Below, piece by piece: positions 6,074 to 13,954 of a stretch of 25,402 nucleotides of DNA. The stretch's first letter is position 1. Every line of letters starts with the position of its first letter. The translations under genes and the position numbers were made by a program. The notes beneath the pieces are model-generated. The model ran no database searches. It worked only from the letters and a program-made list of their open reading frames with translations, and had not been told where the DNA came from. The DNA is from a virus. The stretch lies in the IMG/VR virus record IMGVR_UViG_3300031259_000046, positions 1 to 25,402 of that record. The stretch is one strand, 5' to 3'.

Positions 6074-7758
6074 CGCCTACTGCTGCGGGGATTATGTTTA
6101 TCAAGGACGGGCAAACGCTCGTTCTGCGCCGTTCGCCCACTGCCGACGATCATCCGAATACTTGGGGTCTCCCGGGCGGCCATATCGAGGACGGCGAAGA
6201 TGCGCCGATGGCAGCCGCGCGCGAAGCCATGGAAGAAATCGGTGTCACGGTCGATCCGGCCAGCCTGCGCGAGATCGCCAATGATGGGAATTTCGTCACG
6301 CACATTGCGGCATGGCCGGATGGTGCCGATGTGACGCTCAATGATGAGCATGTCGGCCATCAGTGGGTACGCGGGCACGATATCACCGCCATGGCCGATG
6401 ATCTACATCCGGGCCTGAAGGCGATGTTTGACCGTCCATCGACCGAACGCCTGTTGCAAATGGGCCAAACCGAAACCGATGTCATGCAGGCCATGCGTGA
6501 CGGCATCCTGCCCAGCCCGCAGCGCTTCGTCAACATGTGGCTGTATGCCCTGCGCATCACCGGTACCGGAATCGCCGTGCGCAATCCGGGCGACCCAATA
6601 GAGCAAGAGGTGACCTGGCGCGATCCCGAGATTTACCTGACGGAAGAATTCCTAGCGCGTTGCAATGGGCTGCCGGTGATCGTGCTCCACACCGAAGCAC
6701 CGGCCCTCACCTCGCAAGAATTCGCCGAAAGGATTGTAGGAACCTCCGCGATGCCTTATATTGCTGGCGATGAGGTGTGGACGATTGCGCGGATTTACGA
6801 CAAAGCCATTGGTGAATTGCTGGATACCGCCCAACTCTCAACTTCTCCAAATGTTGTTTTCCTTGACAAGACAAAAAATAGTACAATTACTCTCGCTGAC
6901 GGAACACCGGTATTGGTTGAGGGGAACCCAGAGCTGATTGATCACCTCGCAATCTGCATGCAAGGGGTTTGGGACAAAGGCGGGCAACCAGCCGGCGTCA
7001 AATCTGATAATTTAGGAGCAATAATGCCTGACGAAATCGCGGCTGAAGAAGCCAAAAAAGCTGCAGAGGCAGAAGCCGCTGCGGCAGCAAAGAAGGACTC
7101 TGACGAAGCGCCACCATGGGCTAAGGCTTTCATGGATTCGATGACTTCCCGCATGGATTCGCTGGAAGGCAAAAACACCGAGAAGCCTGCTGAGAAGCCG
7201 GTTGAAAAAGCTGACGCCTCGGTCGCCCATGTCGTCAAGGCTGACGAAGAAAAGGCCGTCAAGGAAGAGCAGGCCCGCAAGGATGCAGAAGCCGCATTGA
7301 ACAATCGTGTAGGCGGCGTCGAAACTGCTCTGGAGCCGCTGTCCGACGACGAAGCTGATGCAATGGCTGACGCGGAAAACAAGGCCGATTCCGTCGCGCA
7401 CGCTCTGGGCATGCCAGCTCACTCGACCAAGCCTATGCTGGGCGAAAAGCCTACCGCATACCGTCTGCGCATGGCGCGCAAGCTGCAAGTGCACAGCCCG
7501 GCCTACAAGGAAGTCAACCTGCAAGCGATCGCCGCCGCTGACACCAAGGCGTTCGGTCTGGCTGAAGCTGCGATTTTCGCCGACGCCACCAAGGTTGCAA
7601 GCCGTCCGACCGAAATCAGCGCTGGTCAGTTGCGCCAGGTCAAACGCCGCGACGAATCGGGCCGTGAAATCACCGAGTTTGTCGGCGATACCATGGCGTG
7701 CTGGGGTCAATTCGTCGCTCCGAGCCGCAAGGCAAGCGGCTTCAACAAGGAGGCGTAA
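6070..7758 (+). CDS. Nudix - prohead protease (DUF2213-like) - scaffold polyprotein
   Basis: This 562-residue protein has three parts. Residues 1-115 are a Nudix hydrolase domain with a complete Nudix box: G37, E43, R51-E52, E55-E56 and G58 in the canonical G-x5-E-x7-RE-x2-EE-x-G spacing. Residues about 150-315 resemble DUF2213-type phage maturation proteases ('YALRITGTGIAVR', 'RDPEIYL..EFLARCNGLPVI', 'LSTSPNVVF', 'IDHLAIC..GVWDKGG'); H207, S257 and H292 are candidate catalytic residues. Residues 319-420 are Ala/Glu/Lys-rich and probably coiled coil, ending in a capsid-binding-like C-terminus, as expected of a scaffold. The gene follows the minor head gene by an ATGA overlap and precedes the cement and capsid genes. 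What the Nudix domain hydrolyses is unknown. Confidence 0.85.
   Translation: MTPTAAGIMFIKDGQTLVLRRSPTADDHPNTWGLPGGHIEDGEDAPMAAAREAMEEIGVTVDPASLREIANDGNFVTHIAAWPDGADVTLNDEHVGHQWVRGHDITAMADDLHPGLKAMFDRPSTERLLQMGQTETDVMQAMRDGILPSPQRFVNMWLYALRITGTGIAVRNPGDPIEQEVTWRDPEIYLTEEFLARCNGLPVIVLHTEAPALTSQEFAERIVGTSAMPYIAGDEVWTIARIYDKAIGELLDTAQLSTSPNVVFLDKTKNSTITLADGTPVLVEGNPELIDHLAICMQGVWDKGGQPAGVKSDNLGAIMPDEIAAEEAKKAAEAEAAAAAKKDSDEAPPWAKAFMDSMTSRMDSLEGKNTEKPAEKPVEKADASVAHVVKADEEKAVKEEQARKDAEAALNNRVGGVETALEPLSDDEADAMADAENKADSVAHALGMPAHSTKPMLGEKPTAYRLRMARKLQVHSPAYKEVNLQAIAAADTKAFGLAEAAIFADATKVASRPTEISAGQLRQVKRRDESGREITEFVGDTMACWGQFVAPSRKASGFNKEA
7014..7026 (+). promoter_or_regulatory. Internal ribosome binding site and in-frame start for a nested scaffold
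   Basis: AGGAG at 7014-7018 lies 5 bases before an ATG at 7024, in the same frame as the Nudix-protease gene and exactly at the junction between protease-like and scaffold-like regions (residue 319). The local sequence changes here from protease-type to A/E/K-rich. It is a stronger start than that of several whole genes in this window. Confidence 0.65.
7024..7758 (+). CDS. Predicted free scaffold protein from an internal start
   Basis: From the internal ATG the frame gives 244 residues identical to the C-terminal part of the polyprotein. It starts MPDEIAAEEAKKAAEAEA, a helical charged segment typical of scaffolds, followed by a 'PPWAKAFMDSMTSRMDSLEGK' helix, Lys/Glu repeats and a folded C-terminal region (about residues 105-244 of the short form) that may bind the capsid protein. 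In lambda, protease gpC and scaffold Nu3 are produced from the same frame in just this way; here it is inferred from sequence alone. The short form would be made in excess over the protease fusion. Confidence 0.6.
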   Translation: MPDEIAAEEAKKAAEAEAAAAAKKDSDEAPPWAKAFMDSMTSRMDSLEGKNTEKPAEKPVEKADASVAHVVKADEEKAVKEEQARKDAEAALNNRVGGVETALEPLSDDEADAMADAENKADSVAHALGMPAHSTKPMLGEKPTAYRLRMARKLQVHSPAYKEVNLQAIAAADTKAFGLAEAAIFADATKVASRPTEISAGQLRQVKRRDESGREITEFVGDTMACWGQFVAPSRKASGFNKEA

Positions 7759-7761
7759 GAC

Positions 7762-8367
7762 ATGTCTATCAATCTGAATCCGTATGCTACAACCAACGCG
7801 CCCGGCACCTTCGGCGTTTATTCCGATGGCCTGGTGCAGGGCACGGCGATGGCCGATCCGGCAACGCGCTTCGCCCTCGCAGGCGGCGTGCTGGCCGGCA
7901 CCGAAACGCTGCCGATGTGGGGCGGTATTGCGATCCAGGAAAATATCCCTGGCGCCACGACCGTTCTGAACAACCAGGCGCTGGGCGGCAACGTCCTGCG
8001 CGCAGCGGCATTCGCCAACATCACCGGCTTCTCGGTGTTCGACCAGAACTATTCGGCCGTGAACACCCCGCAATCGCCGGTGCCTCTGGTGAACAACGGC
8101 GGCCGCGTCAACTTCTACCGTCTGGGCAGCGGCGCACGCATCGCGCTGCAAATCGACCCTGCGCTGGTGAATTTGGACGGCACAATCATCACATCGCAGG
8201 TTTCCTGGGATTTCACCAACCAGAAAATTGTCGCATTTGCGACCAATGCTCTGCCGGTCCATATCCTGAAAATCTACACCGCGAACTGCAAAACCGTGTC
8301 GTACAATTCTGGCACCGGTTTCGCAACCTGGAACACTTCCGGCGCATGCGCGCTGGTTGAAATCTAA
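7762..8367 (+). CDS. Structural cement / decoration-like head protein
   Basis: The 201-residue protein starts 3 bases after the scaffold gene behind a strong AAGGAGG and lies directly before the major capsid gene, the position of structural cement proteins in phages with DUF2184 capsids. It has no catalytic motif or membrane segment. The composition is rich in Gly, Ala, Asn and beta-branched residues, with 'ALAGGVLAGTETLPMWGGIAI' and an 'NITGFSVFDQNY' segment that look like beta-barrel strands. A capsid-stabilising role is inferred from place and composition. Confidence 0.7.
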   Translation: MSINLNPYATTNAPGTFGVYSDGLVQGTAMADPATRFALAGGVLAGTETLPMWGGIAIQENIPGATTVLNNQALGGNVLRAAAFANITGFSVFDQNYSAVNTPQSPVPLVNNGGRVNFYRLGSGARIALQIDPALVNLDGTIITSQVSWDFTNQKIVAFATNALPVHILKIYTANCKTVSYNSGTGFATWNTSGACALVEI

Positions 8368-8382
8368 AAGGGAGCCGAGAAA

Positions 8383-9402
8383 ATGGCAATCACACCAAGC
8401 TATGTAACGGTCAACCCGAATTACATTTTGCCCGAAATCATCATGCCTTTCCAACAGGCATCGGGTGCATTCAATCTTCTGGCGACCAATGGTCCTATGG
8501 TGCGACTGAGCGAGGGTACTATGGCTGTTTACGCCAAAGTACTAGACGTGCGCACGCAAACTGCTGGCGGCCAGTCTGCAGCAAATCAACTGCCAAGCGC
8601 GATGATCACAAGTTCCATGATCTCGACGCCTACCTACCTGCTGCGCAACCGCACTGAGTATGATCACCATGACCAAGCCGCAGCCGGTCAATGGGGTATC
8701 AACCTAGTTGAAGCAAACCGCTTGGCGATGCGTCAGGGCCACTTTCAGACGATCCGCAACGGTCTGCTGGGCGGCTTCCAATCGGCGAACGGCGAAGGCT
8801 TGCTGAACACCGCTGGCGCCACTGCGGTGACTCTGCCGCCGGACAGCAACGGCAACACCACGCTGGCGACCTACGACAATGGCGAACTGGCGTTCTTCTT
8901 CCTCGGACTGATCTCCGCCCTGAAGACGCGCATCATGCAGTTGGGTATCGGCCGCAAGCTGACCATCTGCGGTCCTCAGCGCATCCTGGGCCCTATGGAA
9001 TACCAGAACATCGTCCAACTGGTGCAGTTCCAACGCACCGGCGCGGGTTCGGCTTCCACCACCGGCGTTGTCAGCTCGGTGGCGGAATCGAATTCGGACC
9101 TGATCGAATGGTGCTACGATGACTCCTTGATGGGTCAGGGCGCTGGCGGCACCGATGCCGTGTTGATCAACATCCCGGAAATCGAACAGCAAAACGTCAA
9201 CCGCATCGACACGAACGAGTTTGCAAAACTGACTCCGAACCTGTCGGCGACTGCCCTGCTGCTGTCCGACATGGCGGCACCACGCGAAATCCCGACGCCG
9301 ATCGCTGGCGGCGCGATTGACATCGTGGCCGAAATGCGCGTTACTCCGGGTTGGCAGGTTCGTCCTGAAGCGCTGACCATCCTGAGCATTCCTTACCAAT
9401 AA
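8383..9402 (+). CDS. Major capsid protein (DUF2184-type, HK97 fold family)
   Basis: This 339-residue protein sits directly after the scaffold and cement genes, behind a strong AAAGGGAG site. It lacks a long cleavable N-terminal delta domain, which fits a separate scaffold. Features in line with DUF2184 capsid proteins are the early 'YILPEIIMPFQQ' segment, a 'RNRTEYDHHDQAAAGQWGINL' helix (spine-like), 'GLLGGFQSANGEGLLNT' and the late 'LTPNLSATALLLSDMAAPREI...GAIDIVAEMRVTPGWQVRPEA' (axial domain-like). It would form the icosahedral shell. A strong intrinsic terminator follows the gene. Confidence 0.88.
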   Translation: MAITPSYVTVNPNYILPEIIMPFQQASGAFNLLATNGPMVRLSEGTMAVYAKVLDVRTQTAGGQSAANQLPSAMITSSMISTPTYLLRNRTEYDHHDQAAAGQWGINLVEANRLAMRQGHFQTIRNGLLGGFQSANGEGLLNTAGATAVTLPPDSNGNTTLATYDNGELAFFFLGLISALKTRIMQLGIGRKLTICGPQRILGPMEYQNIVQLVQFQRTGAGSASTTGVVSSVAESNSDLIEWCYDDSLMGQGAGGTDAVLINIPEIEQQNVNRIDTNEFAKLTPNLSATALLLSDMAAPREIPTPIAGGAIDIVAEMRVTPGWQVRPEALTILSIPYQ

Positions 9403-9424
9403 GCCCAGGCCGGTCAAAGAAGCG

Positions 9425-9458
9425 AATAAAGGGCGTCCATGTGTCGCCCTTTATTTTT
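9425..9458 (+). terminator. Intrinsic terminator after the major capsid gene
   Basis: AATAAAGGGCG (9425-9435) pairs perfectly with CGCCCTTTATT (9445-9455) around a 9-base loop, and the 3' arm runs into TTTTT (9454-9458). This 11-bp stem plus U-tract is a textbook rho-independent terminator. It would raise capsid transcript over downstream tail genes, with read-through or antitermination supplying the rest. Confidence 0.85.
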
Positions 9459-9480
9459 AAATAACTTTAAAAGGAAGATC

Positions 9481-9996
9481 ATGACAAAGCTTTTCATCGC
9501 AAACGTATCCATGCAGAATCAAGTTCTCAATTTCCGTGTACCAGAAAACAAGAAGATCATGCAGACGGAAATCCCGCCTGGTCAGCAGCGCGTGGCGTAT
9601 CAGGAGGCATCCATCGATGTTGTTGATGCGATCATCGAGCACATTACAATCTATGGCGCCGTAAGCTTGGCTGAAGCGAAGCGTGCGCAAAAATCATTCA
9701 CGCTGGTCTACCAAGTCGATTCGCCCATCACCAGTGAGCAGATAGCCAGCCTGCATCGCAATGCAGTTGACTTACGAACGGTAGAACAATTTGAACATCT
9801 GAAAAACAACACTGCCGCAGTCGCCGATCTGGCCGCGCGTTTTGCGCAAGAGCAGGGCCTGAAGGTTGTCGCTACTGAAACAGAAATCCGGCAAATCGGA
9901 GGCGGCAAGGAAGGTGACGAAAAGCTTAACACCACAATCCGCGCAGAAGTACAGCCGTCCAGCAATGCTGGTCGCAAATCCAAGCAAGGGAAATAA
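9481..9996 (+). CDS. Hypothetical structural-region protein
   Basis: The ATG at 9481 is preceded by AAAAGGAAG and is preferred over an in-frame start at 9439, which lies in the loop of the terminator hairpin. The 171-residue protein has a short beta-type N-terminal part ('FIANVSMQNQVLNFRVPENKKI...IPPGQQ') and a helical middle (residues 90-125, 'EQFEHLKNNTAAVADLAARFAQEQ'). Its C-terminus is a polar, Lys/Gly/Ser-rich, probably disordered tail. It stands between the capsid and the connector genes. Proteins starting this way occur in several phages with this gene order but have no firm role; a capsid or head-completion factor is possible. Confidence 0.7.
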   Translation: MTKLFIANVSMQNQVLNFRVPENKKIMQTEIPPGQQRVAYQEASIDVVDAIIEHITIYGAVSLAEAKRAQKSFTLVYQVDSPITSEQIASLHRNAVDLRTVEQFEHLKNNTAAVADLAARFAQEQGLKVVATETEIRQIGGGKEGDEKLNTTIRAEVQPSSNAGRKSKQGK

Positions 9997-10001
9997 TCAC
10001 C

Positions 10002-10442
10002 ATGGCAGCGCCAACACTGGAAGGGTACACCGATTTCCTGCGGAGCAACGTTGCCATTCCAACGTCGGCGTTGCCTACTGATTCGCCTTACATCGCGCAA
10101 ACTTACAATATCGCCCTTGAACTTGCTTTGACTTGTCTGGCGTATATGCCCGATGTTTACGCCTGGGCAGTTTACAATCTGGCGACCCACATGCTGGTTT
10201 GCCAGTGCCAGGACCAGACAGGGCAAACCTATTTCGCTGATCTGCGAACCAAGTTCGGCACGCTCAATTTCACGCCGGGCCTGATCCAAGCATCGAACGA
10301 TGAAAGCACCGGGCAATCATGGATGATCCCTGATGTTTTCAAGAAACTGAACGTGCGCGAGCTGGCGTACCTGAAAACCCCATGGGGTCAGGCATACATG
10401 GGCATCGCGCAGATGGGCTTCCCGCTTTACGGGATTTCGTGA
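10002..10442 (+). CDS. Head-tail connector (adaptor)-like protein
   Basis: The protein is 146 residues, the size of the adaptor proteins that follow capsid genes and bind beneath the portal. It is mainly helical, with 'YIAQTYNIALELALTCLAYMPDVYAWAVYNLATHMLVCQ' forming two helices typical of gp6/gp15-like adaptors. The late 'IPDVFKKLNVRELAYLKTPWGQAYMGIAQ' is a recurring C-terminal pattern in phage proteins at this place. The stop overlaps the next start (TGATG). The function is inferred mainly from order and fold type. Confidence 0.65.
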   Translation: MAAPTLEGYTDFLRSNVAIPTSALPTDSPYIAQTYNIALELALTCLAYMPDVYAWAVYNLATHMLVCQCQDQTGQTYFADLRTKFGTLNFTPGLIQASNDESTGQSWMIPDVFKKLNVRELAYLKTPWGQAYMGIAQMGFPLYGIS

Positions 10443-10885
10443 TGCGCAAGCTCTATCTCGGCGTGGTGGATATCCCCTACCAGCCCACGGATGGGCGCGA
10501 GAAGGGGCTGCCGTCGACTGGTGATGTGGCTGGCTGGCTTGAGGACGAATACGGCGTGATGCAGTCCTTCGTAAATTTGAACGAGGGCGCCATCGCCGAG
10601 AAGCTGGCGGAGTCTATTTCCAATGCCATGCAGGATCTACTGATCGGCGCACCGCCTGGAGGCGATCCGCTGAAAGAGGGATTTTCGAATATCGAAGAGG
10701 AATTCAAGCGATACATTGAATCCCAGCAAGTTGAGGGCCAAGGTTTGCCAGGAGTGCCGACAAAGGCTGCTCTGGCCGGCGTGAACCACCGCCTGAAGCA
10801 TCCATATGCGGCGTCAAATCCTCGGCGCCCGTCGTTTGTTGATACCGGCCAATATGTTGGCGCGTTTAAAGTTTGGAGTGATTGA
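10442..10885 (+). CDS. Neck/tail-completion-region protein, unknown exact role
   Basis: The protein is 147 residues from the ATG overlapping the preceding stop; the in-frame start at 10382 lies deep inside the upstream gene and is less likely. Visible parts are 'KLYLGVVDIPYQP', a 'TGDVAGWLEDEYGVMQSF' segment, an acidic helix 'GFSNIEEEFKRYIES', and a C-terminus 'GVPTKAALAGVNHRLKHPYA...RPSFVDTGQYVGAFKVW'. The terminal 'R-P-S-F-[IV]-DTG-x-Y..SFK-x-W' style is familiar from phage neck-region proteins of about this size. It probably acts in joining head and tail. The next gene overlaps by one base. Confidence 0.6.
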   Translation: MRKLYLGVVDIPYQPTDGREKGLPSTGDVAGWLEDEYGVMQSFVNLNEGAIAEKLAESISNAMQDLLIGAPPGGDPLKEGFSNIEEEFKRYIESQQVEGQGLPGVPTKAALAGVNHRLKHPYAASNPRRPSFVDTGQYVGAFKVWSD

Positions 10886-11823
10886 TGCCGACCGCCGCTG
10901 AGTTGATGGCGAATAGTAAGGGAAATCCGCTGGCCTCCGCTTTGGACGCTGGCGTAGCTGACATATCCCAGCAACAACAGATCACTTTCACGAAGTACGC
11001 GAAATACACACTGCCGATCGACGGTTCTGTGTTTTGGATCAAGGTCACGACGCCGGCAGTCATCACACTGGTGATCAACGGCTCGCTACACTATGCCACC
11101 GACCAGCGCCAAGATGAAGACGAGTCACCAGCCATCAAGCATGTGATCTTCACCGCGCGCGAGCCGGTGCAAGACTTTGACCTGGTTGATTCGGATTTTC
11201 TGTATCTGGCGAATTTTGACGGCTTCACCTTCGCCTTCACCGGGCGCAAGTCGTTTTATGTGCAAGCGGCGTTGCATCACTACTATGGCGATGCGGTGTA
11301 CCCGACGATGCAGACGCAGGTCATTGACGACCCGTCGACCTTCATTGATTTTGTCACGCCGGTGGTGTCGAACAGCCTGCCGCTGTGGCTGTCGCTGAAT
11401 AGCATTTTCCCGGTGTACCCGGCGTTTCTAGTGCCTGCCAACGCCGCGCCGCCGTATGCCGCCGTCTACGTGGACCCGGCCTTGACGCAGGCACTTGCGA
11501 GCGCGCCCTTGATAGCATCGAGGTCGTCGCATTCGCAGATGACGCGTGATCGGGTTCGCATCGTGATTTACGGGACGCGCAACGACGTTGCCCTGGATTA
11601 TGTTGATTACCTGTACGACTTCTTCGAGAACTATTGCGAAGGAGAATATGCCCCCGGTTTGGCAAACATGCCGGTGCTAAGCGACCTGCATAAAACGCAA
11701 TCGGAGTTGGGCGTTATTGCTCAAAAGAAGCAGATCACGTTCGAAGTGAATTATTACCAGCGCAATGTGCGAGATTTAGCGCGCCAACTGATAGAATCCA
11801 GTGTAGTAAATATCATCCTTTAA
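10885..11823 (+). CDS. Neck / tail terminator-region structural protein
   Basis: The ATG at 10885 overlaps the previous stop (TGATG); a TTG three bases earlier is in frame but less likely. The protein is 312 residues and beta-rich, without membrane segments. It contains 'FTKYAKYTLPIDGSVFWIKV', 'YATDQRQDEDESPAIKHVIFTAREPVQDFDLV' and a C-terminal 'RDRVRIVIYGTRNDVALDYVDYLYDFFENYCEGEYAPGLANMPVLSDLHKTQSE'-like region that resembles the alpha/beta part of tail terminator proteins (a strand, a long helix, then strands). The sheath gene follows soon after. A terminator or neck role is an inference. Confidence 0.6.
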   Translation: MPTAAELMANSKGNPLASALDAGVADISQQQQITFTKYAKYTLPIDGSVFWIKVTTPAVITLVINGSLHYATDQRQDEDESPAIKHVIFTAREPVQDFDLVDSDFLYLANFDGFTFAFTGRKSFYVQAALHHYYGDAVYPTMQTQVIDDPSTFIDFVTPVVSNSLPLWLSLNSIFPVYPAFLVPANAAPPYAAVYVDPALTQALASAPLIASRSSHSQMTRDRVRIVIYGTRNDVALDYVDYLYDFFENYCEGEYAPGLANMPVLSDLHKTQSELGVIAQKKQITFEVNYYQRNVRDLARQLIESSVVNIIL

Positions 11824-11833
11824 GGGGAACATC

Positions 11834-12136
11834 ATGCCACAAGGTCCAACAGCAGTAAGAGTTACCAATCCTGGCGCGGCCAGCGATCACAACAACATCA
11901 CCGCCGCCACAGTGGTCAAGGCAGCACCGGGCCGTCTCGGTTTGGTTTCTGTCATCGTCGCTGGTTCCGCTGTCGGTACTGTCAACGATGTGCTGACCAC
12001 TGGCGCGGCTGCTGTTGCCAACCAGATCGGCACCATCCCTAATACAGTCGGCACCTATACATTCAACTGGCCTTGCGCGGTCGGCATCATCGTTGTGCCA
12101 GGCACCGGCCAAACAGTGGCAGTGTCCTACACCTAA
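11834..12136 (+). CDS. Small beta-rich structural protein
   Basis: This 100-residue protein starts behind AAGGGGAA. The sequence is almost entirely Gly/Ala/Val/Thr beta-strand type ('LGLVSVIVAGSAVGTVNDVL', 'TYTFNWPCAVGIIVVPGTGQTVAVSYT') with no helix-forming stretch, like small decoration or receptor-type domains. It lies between the neck gene and the sheath gene. The closing pattern is common in small phage structural proteins, but the function is unknown; a capsid or tail decoration is the best guess. Confidence 0.6.
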   Translation: MPQGPTAVRVTNPGAASDHNNITAATVVKAAPGRLGLVSVIVAGSAVGTVNDVLTTGAAAVANQIGTIPNTVGTYTFNWPCAVGIIVVPGTGQTVAVSYT

Positions 12137-12151
12137 TCGGAGGCCGCAAAC

Positions 12152-13495
12152 ATGGCAACATCAACACAAACTGACATTGTTGTCGTAAATGTCACGCAAA
12201 CGCTGGCAGCAGTGCCGAGCCAATTGCAGCGGACAGCGGCCATTATCTCGCAGGGCGGAACTATCCTTCCGCCAGGATCAAGTTCGATCCTTACTCAGTT
12301 GTCCGACTTGACGCCATTACTGGCCGGCGCACAAACTGTAACATCTGCTGTATGGGCGTCCAGCGTCGTGACTGTGACCACGACGGCCCCGCATGGATTC
12401 CCTAGCGGAGAAACTATCCCGCTGACAATTGCAGGATTCGTGCCAACCGGCTACAACGGATTGGTTCAGGCGACCATCACTGGCGCGAGCACGTTTACCT
12501 ATCCGCTCATCAGCAGCCCCGGCGCCACGACAACAATCGGCACAGTGACCGATGGCGATGTCGCGGAAATCATGGCGATGGCAACAACATGGTTTGCCCA
12601 AGGATCGGCAACGCCAGTCTATGTTCTGGAATTTGGGAACGGAAATGCTGCTGATGGCATTTCCGCACTAGCTGCTTATGTGACAGCGAACCCACTGGCG
12701 TTTTATACCTATCAATGCCCTCTGGAGTGGGCTGCAAACACTACTGCAGCAACTTCCTTGGCAACGGTATGCCGGAACAATGCCAGCACTACAAGCATGG
12801 TTTATTTCATCATTCAAGCCGCAAATGATCCTGCTGTGTGGGCGTTATTTAATGGTATTAAATCAGCATTTGTCATGCGGCCAACTGCCGCCGATTTCGG
12901 CCAAGGCGAATTCGACGCGTCCGTTCTTGGCTATAATTGCGTTGTTCAGCAGCCAAGCGCCACCAACAAGGTTCCGCCGATGCAGTTCCGCTATGCTCTA
13001 GGCGTGACTGCCGACGCCCTGACCGGCCCACAGCAAGTCGCATTGAAACAGGCATATGTCAATTACATTGCTACCGGTGCCGAAGGCGGCATTGCCAACA
13101 CGCTGCTCAAGTGGGGCGTGACAATGGACGGCAAGCCGTTCAACTACTGGTATGCAGTTGATTGGATGCAGATCAACCTGAAGCTGGCGTTGGCGAATGA
13201 AATCATCAACGGCTCTAACAACACGATCAATCCGCTCTACTACAATCAGAACGGTATTGTGCGCCTGCAAAAACGCGCGCAGAACGTGGTAAATTCGGGC
13301 ATATCATTCGGCATGGTGCTGGGTACCGCATCCGGCCCGCTAGTCAACGCAACATCATTCGGCGACTACACAACGCAGAACCCGAATGACTATGCGCAAG
13401 GCGTCTACAATGGGCTGTCGCTGGAGTTCACGCCTCAGCTCGGCTTTATGACCATTATTTTCAACATGAACGTGACCGACTTTGCCACGGCCTAA
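12152..13495 (+). CDS. Contractile tail sheath protein
   Basis: The protein is 447 residues behind CGGAGG and is directly followed by a tube-size gene, the hallmark order of contractile tails. The first 60 residues and about residues 135-447 look like the sheath core: early 'DIVVVNVTQTLAAVPSQLQRTAAIIS', 'MATTWFAQGSATPVYVLEFGNG', 'PLAFYTYQCPLEW' and the late 'NYWYAVDWMQINLKLALANEIINGSNN...LYYNQNGIVRLQKRAQNVVNSGISFGMV', which matches the C-terminal region of sheath proteins. Residues about 62-131 carry an inserted beta domain of a type seen in many phage tail proteins ('VTVTTTAPHGFPSGETI...YNGLVQATITGASTFTY'). The sheath contracts to drive the tube through the envelope. Confidence 0.85.
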   Translation: MATSTQTDIVVVNVTQTLAAVPSQLQRTAAIISQGGTILPPGSSSILTQLSDLTPLLAGAQTVTSAVWASSVVTVTTTAPHGFPSGETIPLTIAGFVPTGYNGLVQATITGASTFTYPLISSPGATTTIGTVTDGDVAEIMAMATTWFAQGSATPVYVLEFGNGNAADGISALAAYVTANPLAFYTYQCPLEWAANTTAATSLATVCRNNASTTSMVYFIIQAANDPAVWALFNGIKSAFVMRPTAADFGQGEFDASVLGYNCVVQQPSATNKVPPMQFRYALGVTADALTGPQQVALKQAYVNYIATGAEGGIANTLLKWGVTMDGKPFNYWYAVDWMQINLKLALANEIINGSNNTINPLYYNQNGIVRLQKRAQNVVNSGISFGMVLGTASGPLVNATSFGDYTTQNPNDYAQGVYNGLSLEFTPQLGFMTIIFNMNVTDFATA

Positions 13496-13507
13496 CAGGG
13501 ATAAAAA

Positions 13508-13948
13508 ATGCCAAATCCACTAATTTCTCAAGGCTCCTTGAATAAGGTCCGTGCCTCGGTAACTATTCCGACCTTCCCTAACCTGAATGTAACGGCATCC
13601 TATTTGGGGCCAGAAGGCATTTCTCTCTCCAAAAATGGCGAAATCACGCATCAGATTCCGACATTGACGGGAATGGTGAATTCGCCATCGCCATATATTC
13701 CTGTGGTGCTTACAATCCATCTGATTCGTTCACAGAACTTGGCTCAAAGTTACGAGAGCCAGGCGCAAGACAATTCTATTCTTGGCGATATTTATTGCAC
13801 ACCGGATTCATCGGCTTTGCAAGATATCTCAATTTTCAATGCATCCATCGTAAGTGTTCAAGAGCAGAAATTCAACGGCACTGACCCTGGCTACGTGATC
13901 ACCATCGGCGGCTATCAATCGCAAAATAACTCGCTGTTCAATCTGTAA
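13508..13948 (+). CDS. Tail tube protein
   Basis: The protein is 146 residues, the typical size for a tube monomer, and sits just after the sheath gene and before the chaperone and tape measure. It is beta-rich: 'VRASVTIPTFPNLNVTASYL', 'SLSKNGEITHQIPTLTGMVNSP', 'IPVVLTIHLIRSQNLAQSYESQ' and 'YVITIGGYQSQN' suit the two-sheet tube fold with a helix between. The segment 'PYIPVVLTIHLIRSQ-x-LAQ-x-Y-x-x-Q' is recognisable from myovirus tube proteins of this gene order. It forms the hexameric stacked DNA channel. Confidence 0.82.
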   Translation: MPNPLISQGSLNKVRASVTIPTFPNLNVTASYLGPEGISLSKNGEITHQIPTLTGMVNSPSPYIPVVLTIHLIRSQNLAQSYESQAQDNSILGDIYCTPDSSALQDISIFNASIVSVQEQKFNGTDPGYVITIGGYQSQNNSLFNL

Positions 13949-13954
13949 CGCGCC

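Noticed and set aside
6863-6887. TTGACA followed by TACAAT inside the protease region, as a promoter for the scaffold
   Set aside because: The spacer is only 13 bases; normal sigma70 spacing is 16-18. No suitable -35 exists at 17 bases before TACAAT.
7012-8454. Long 480-codon frame on the - strand
   Set aside because: It lies opposite three clear + strand genes (protease-scaffold, cement, start of capsid), has no ribosome site and reads as compositionally odd antisense protein.
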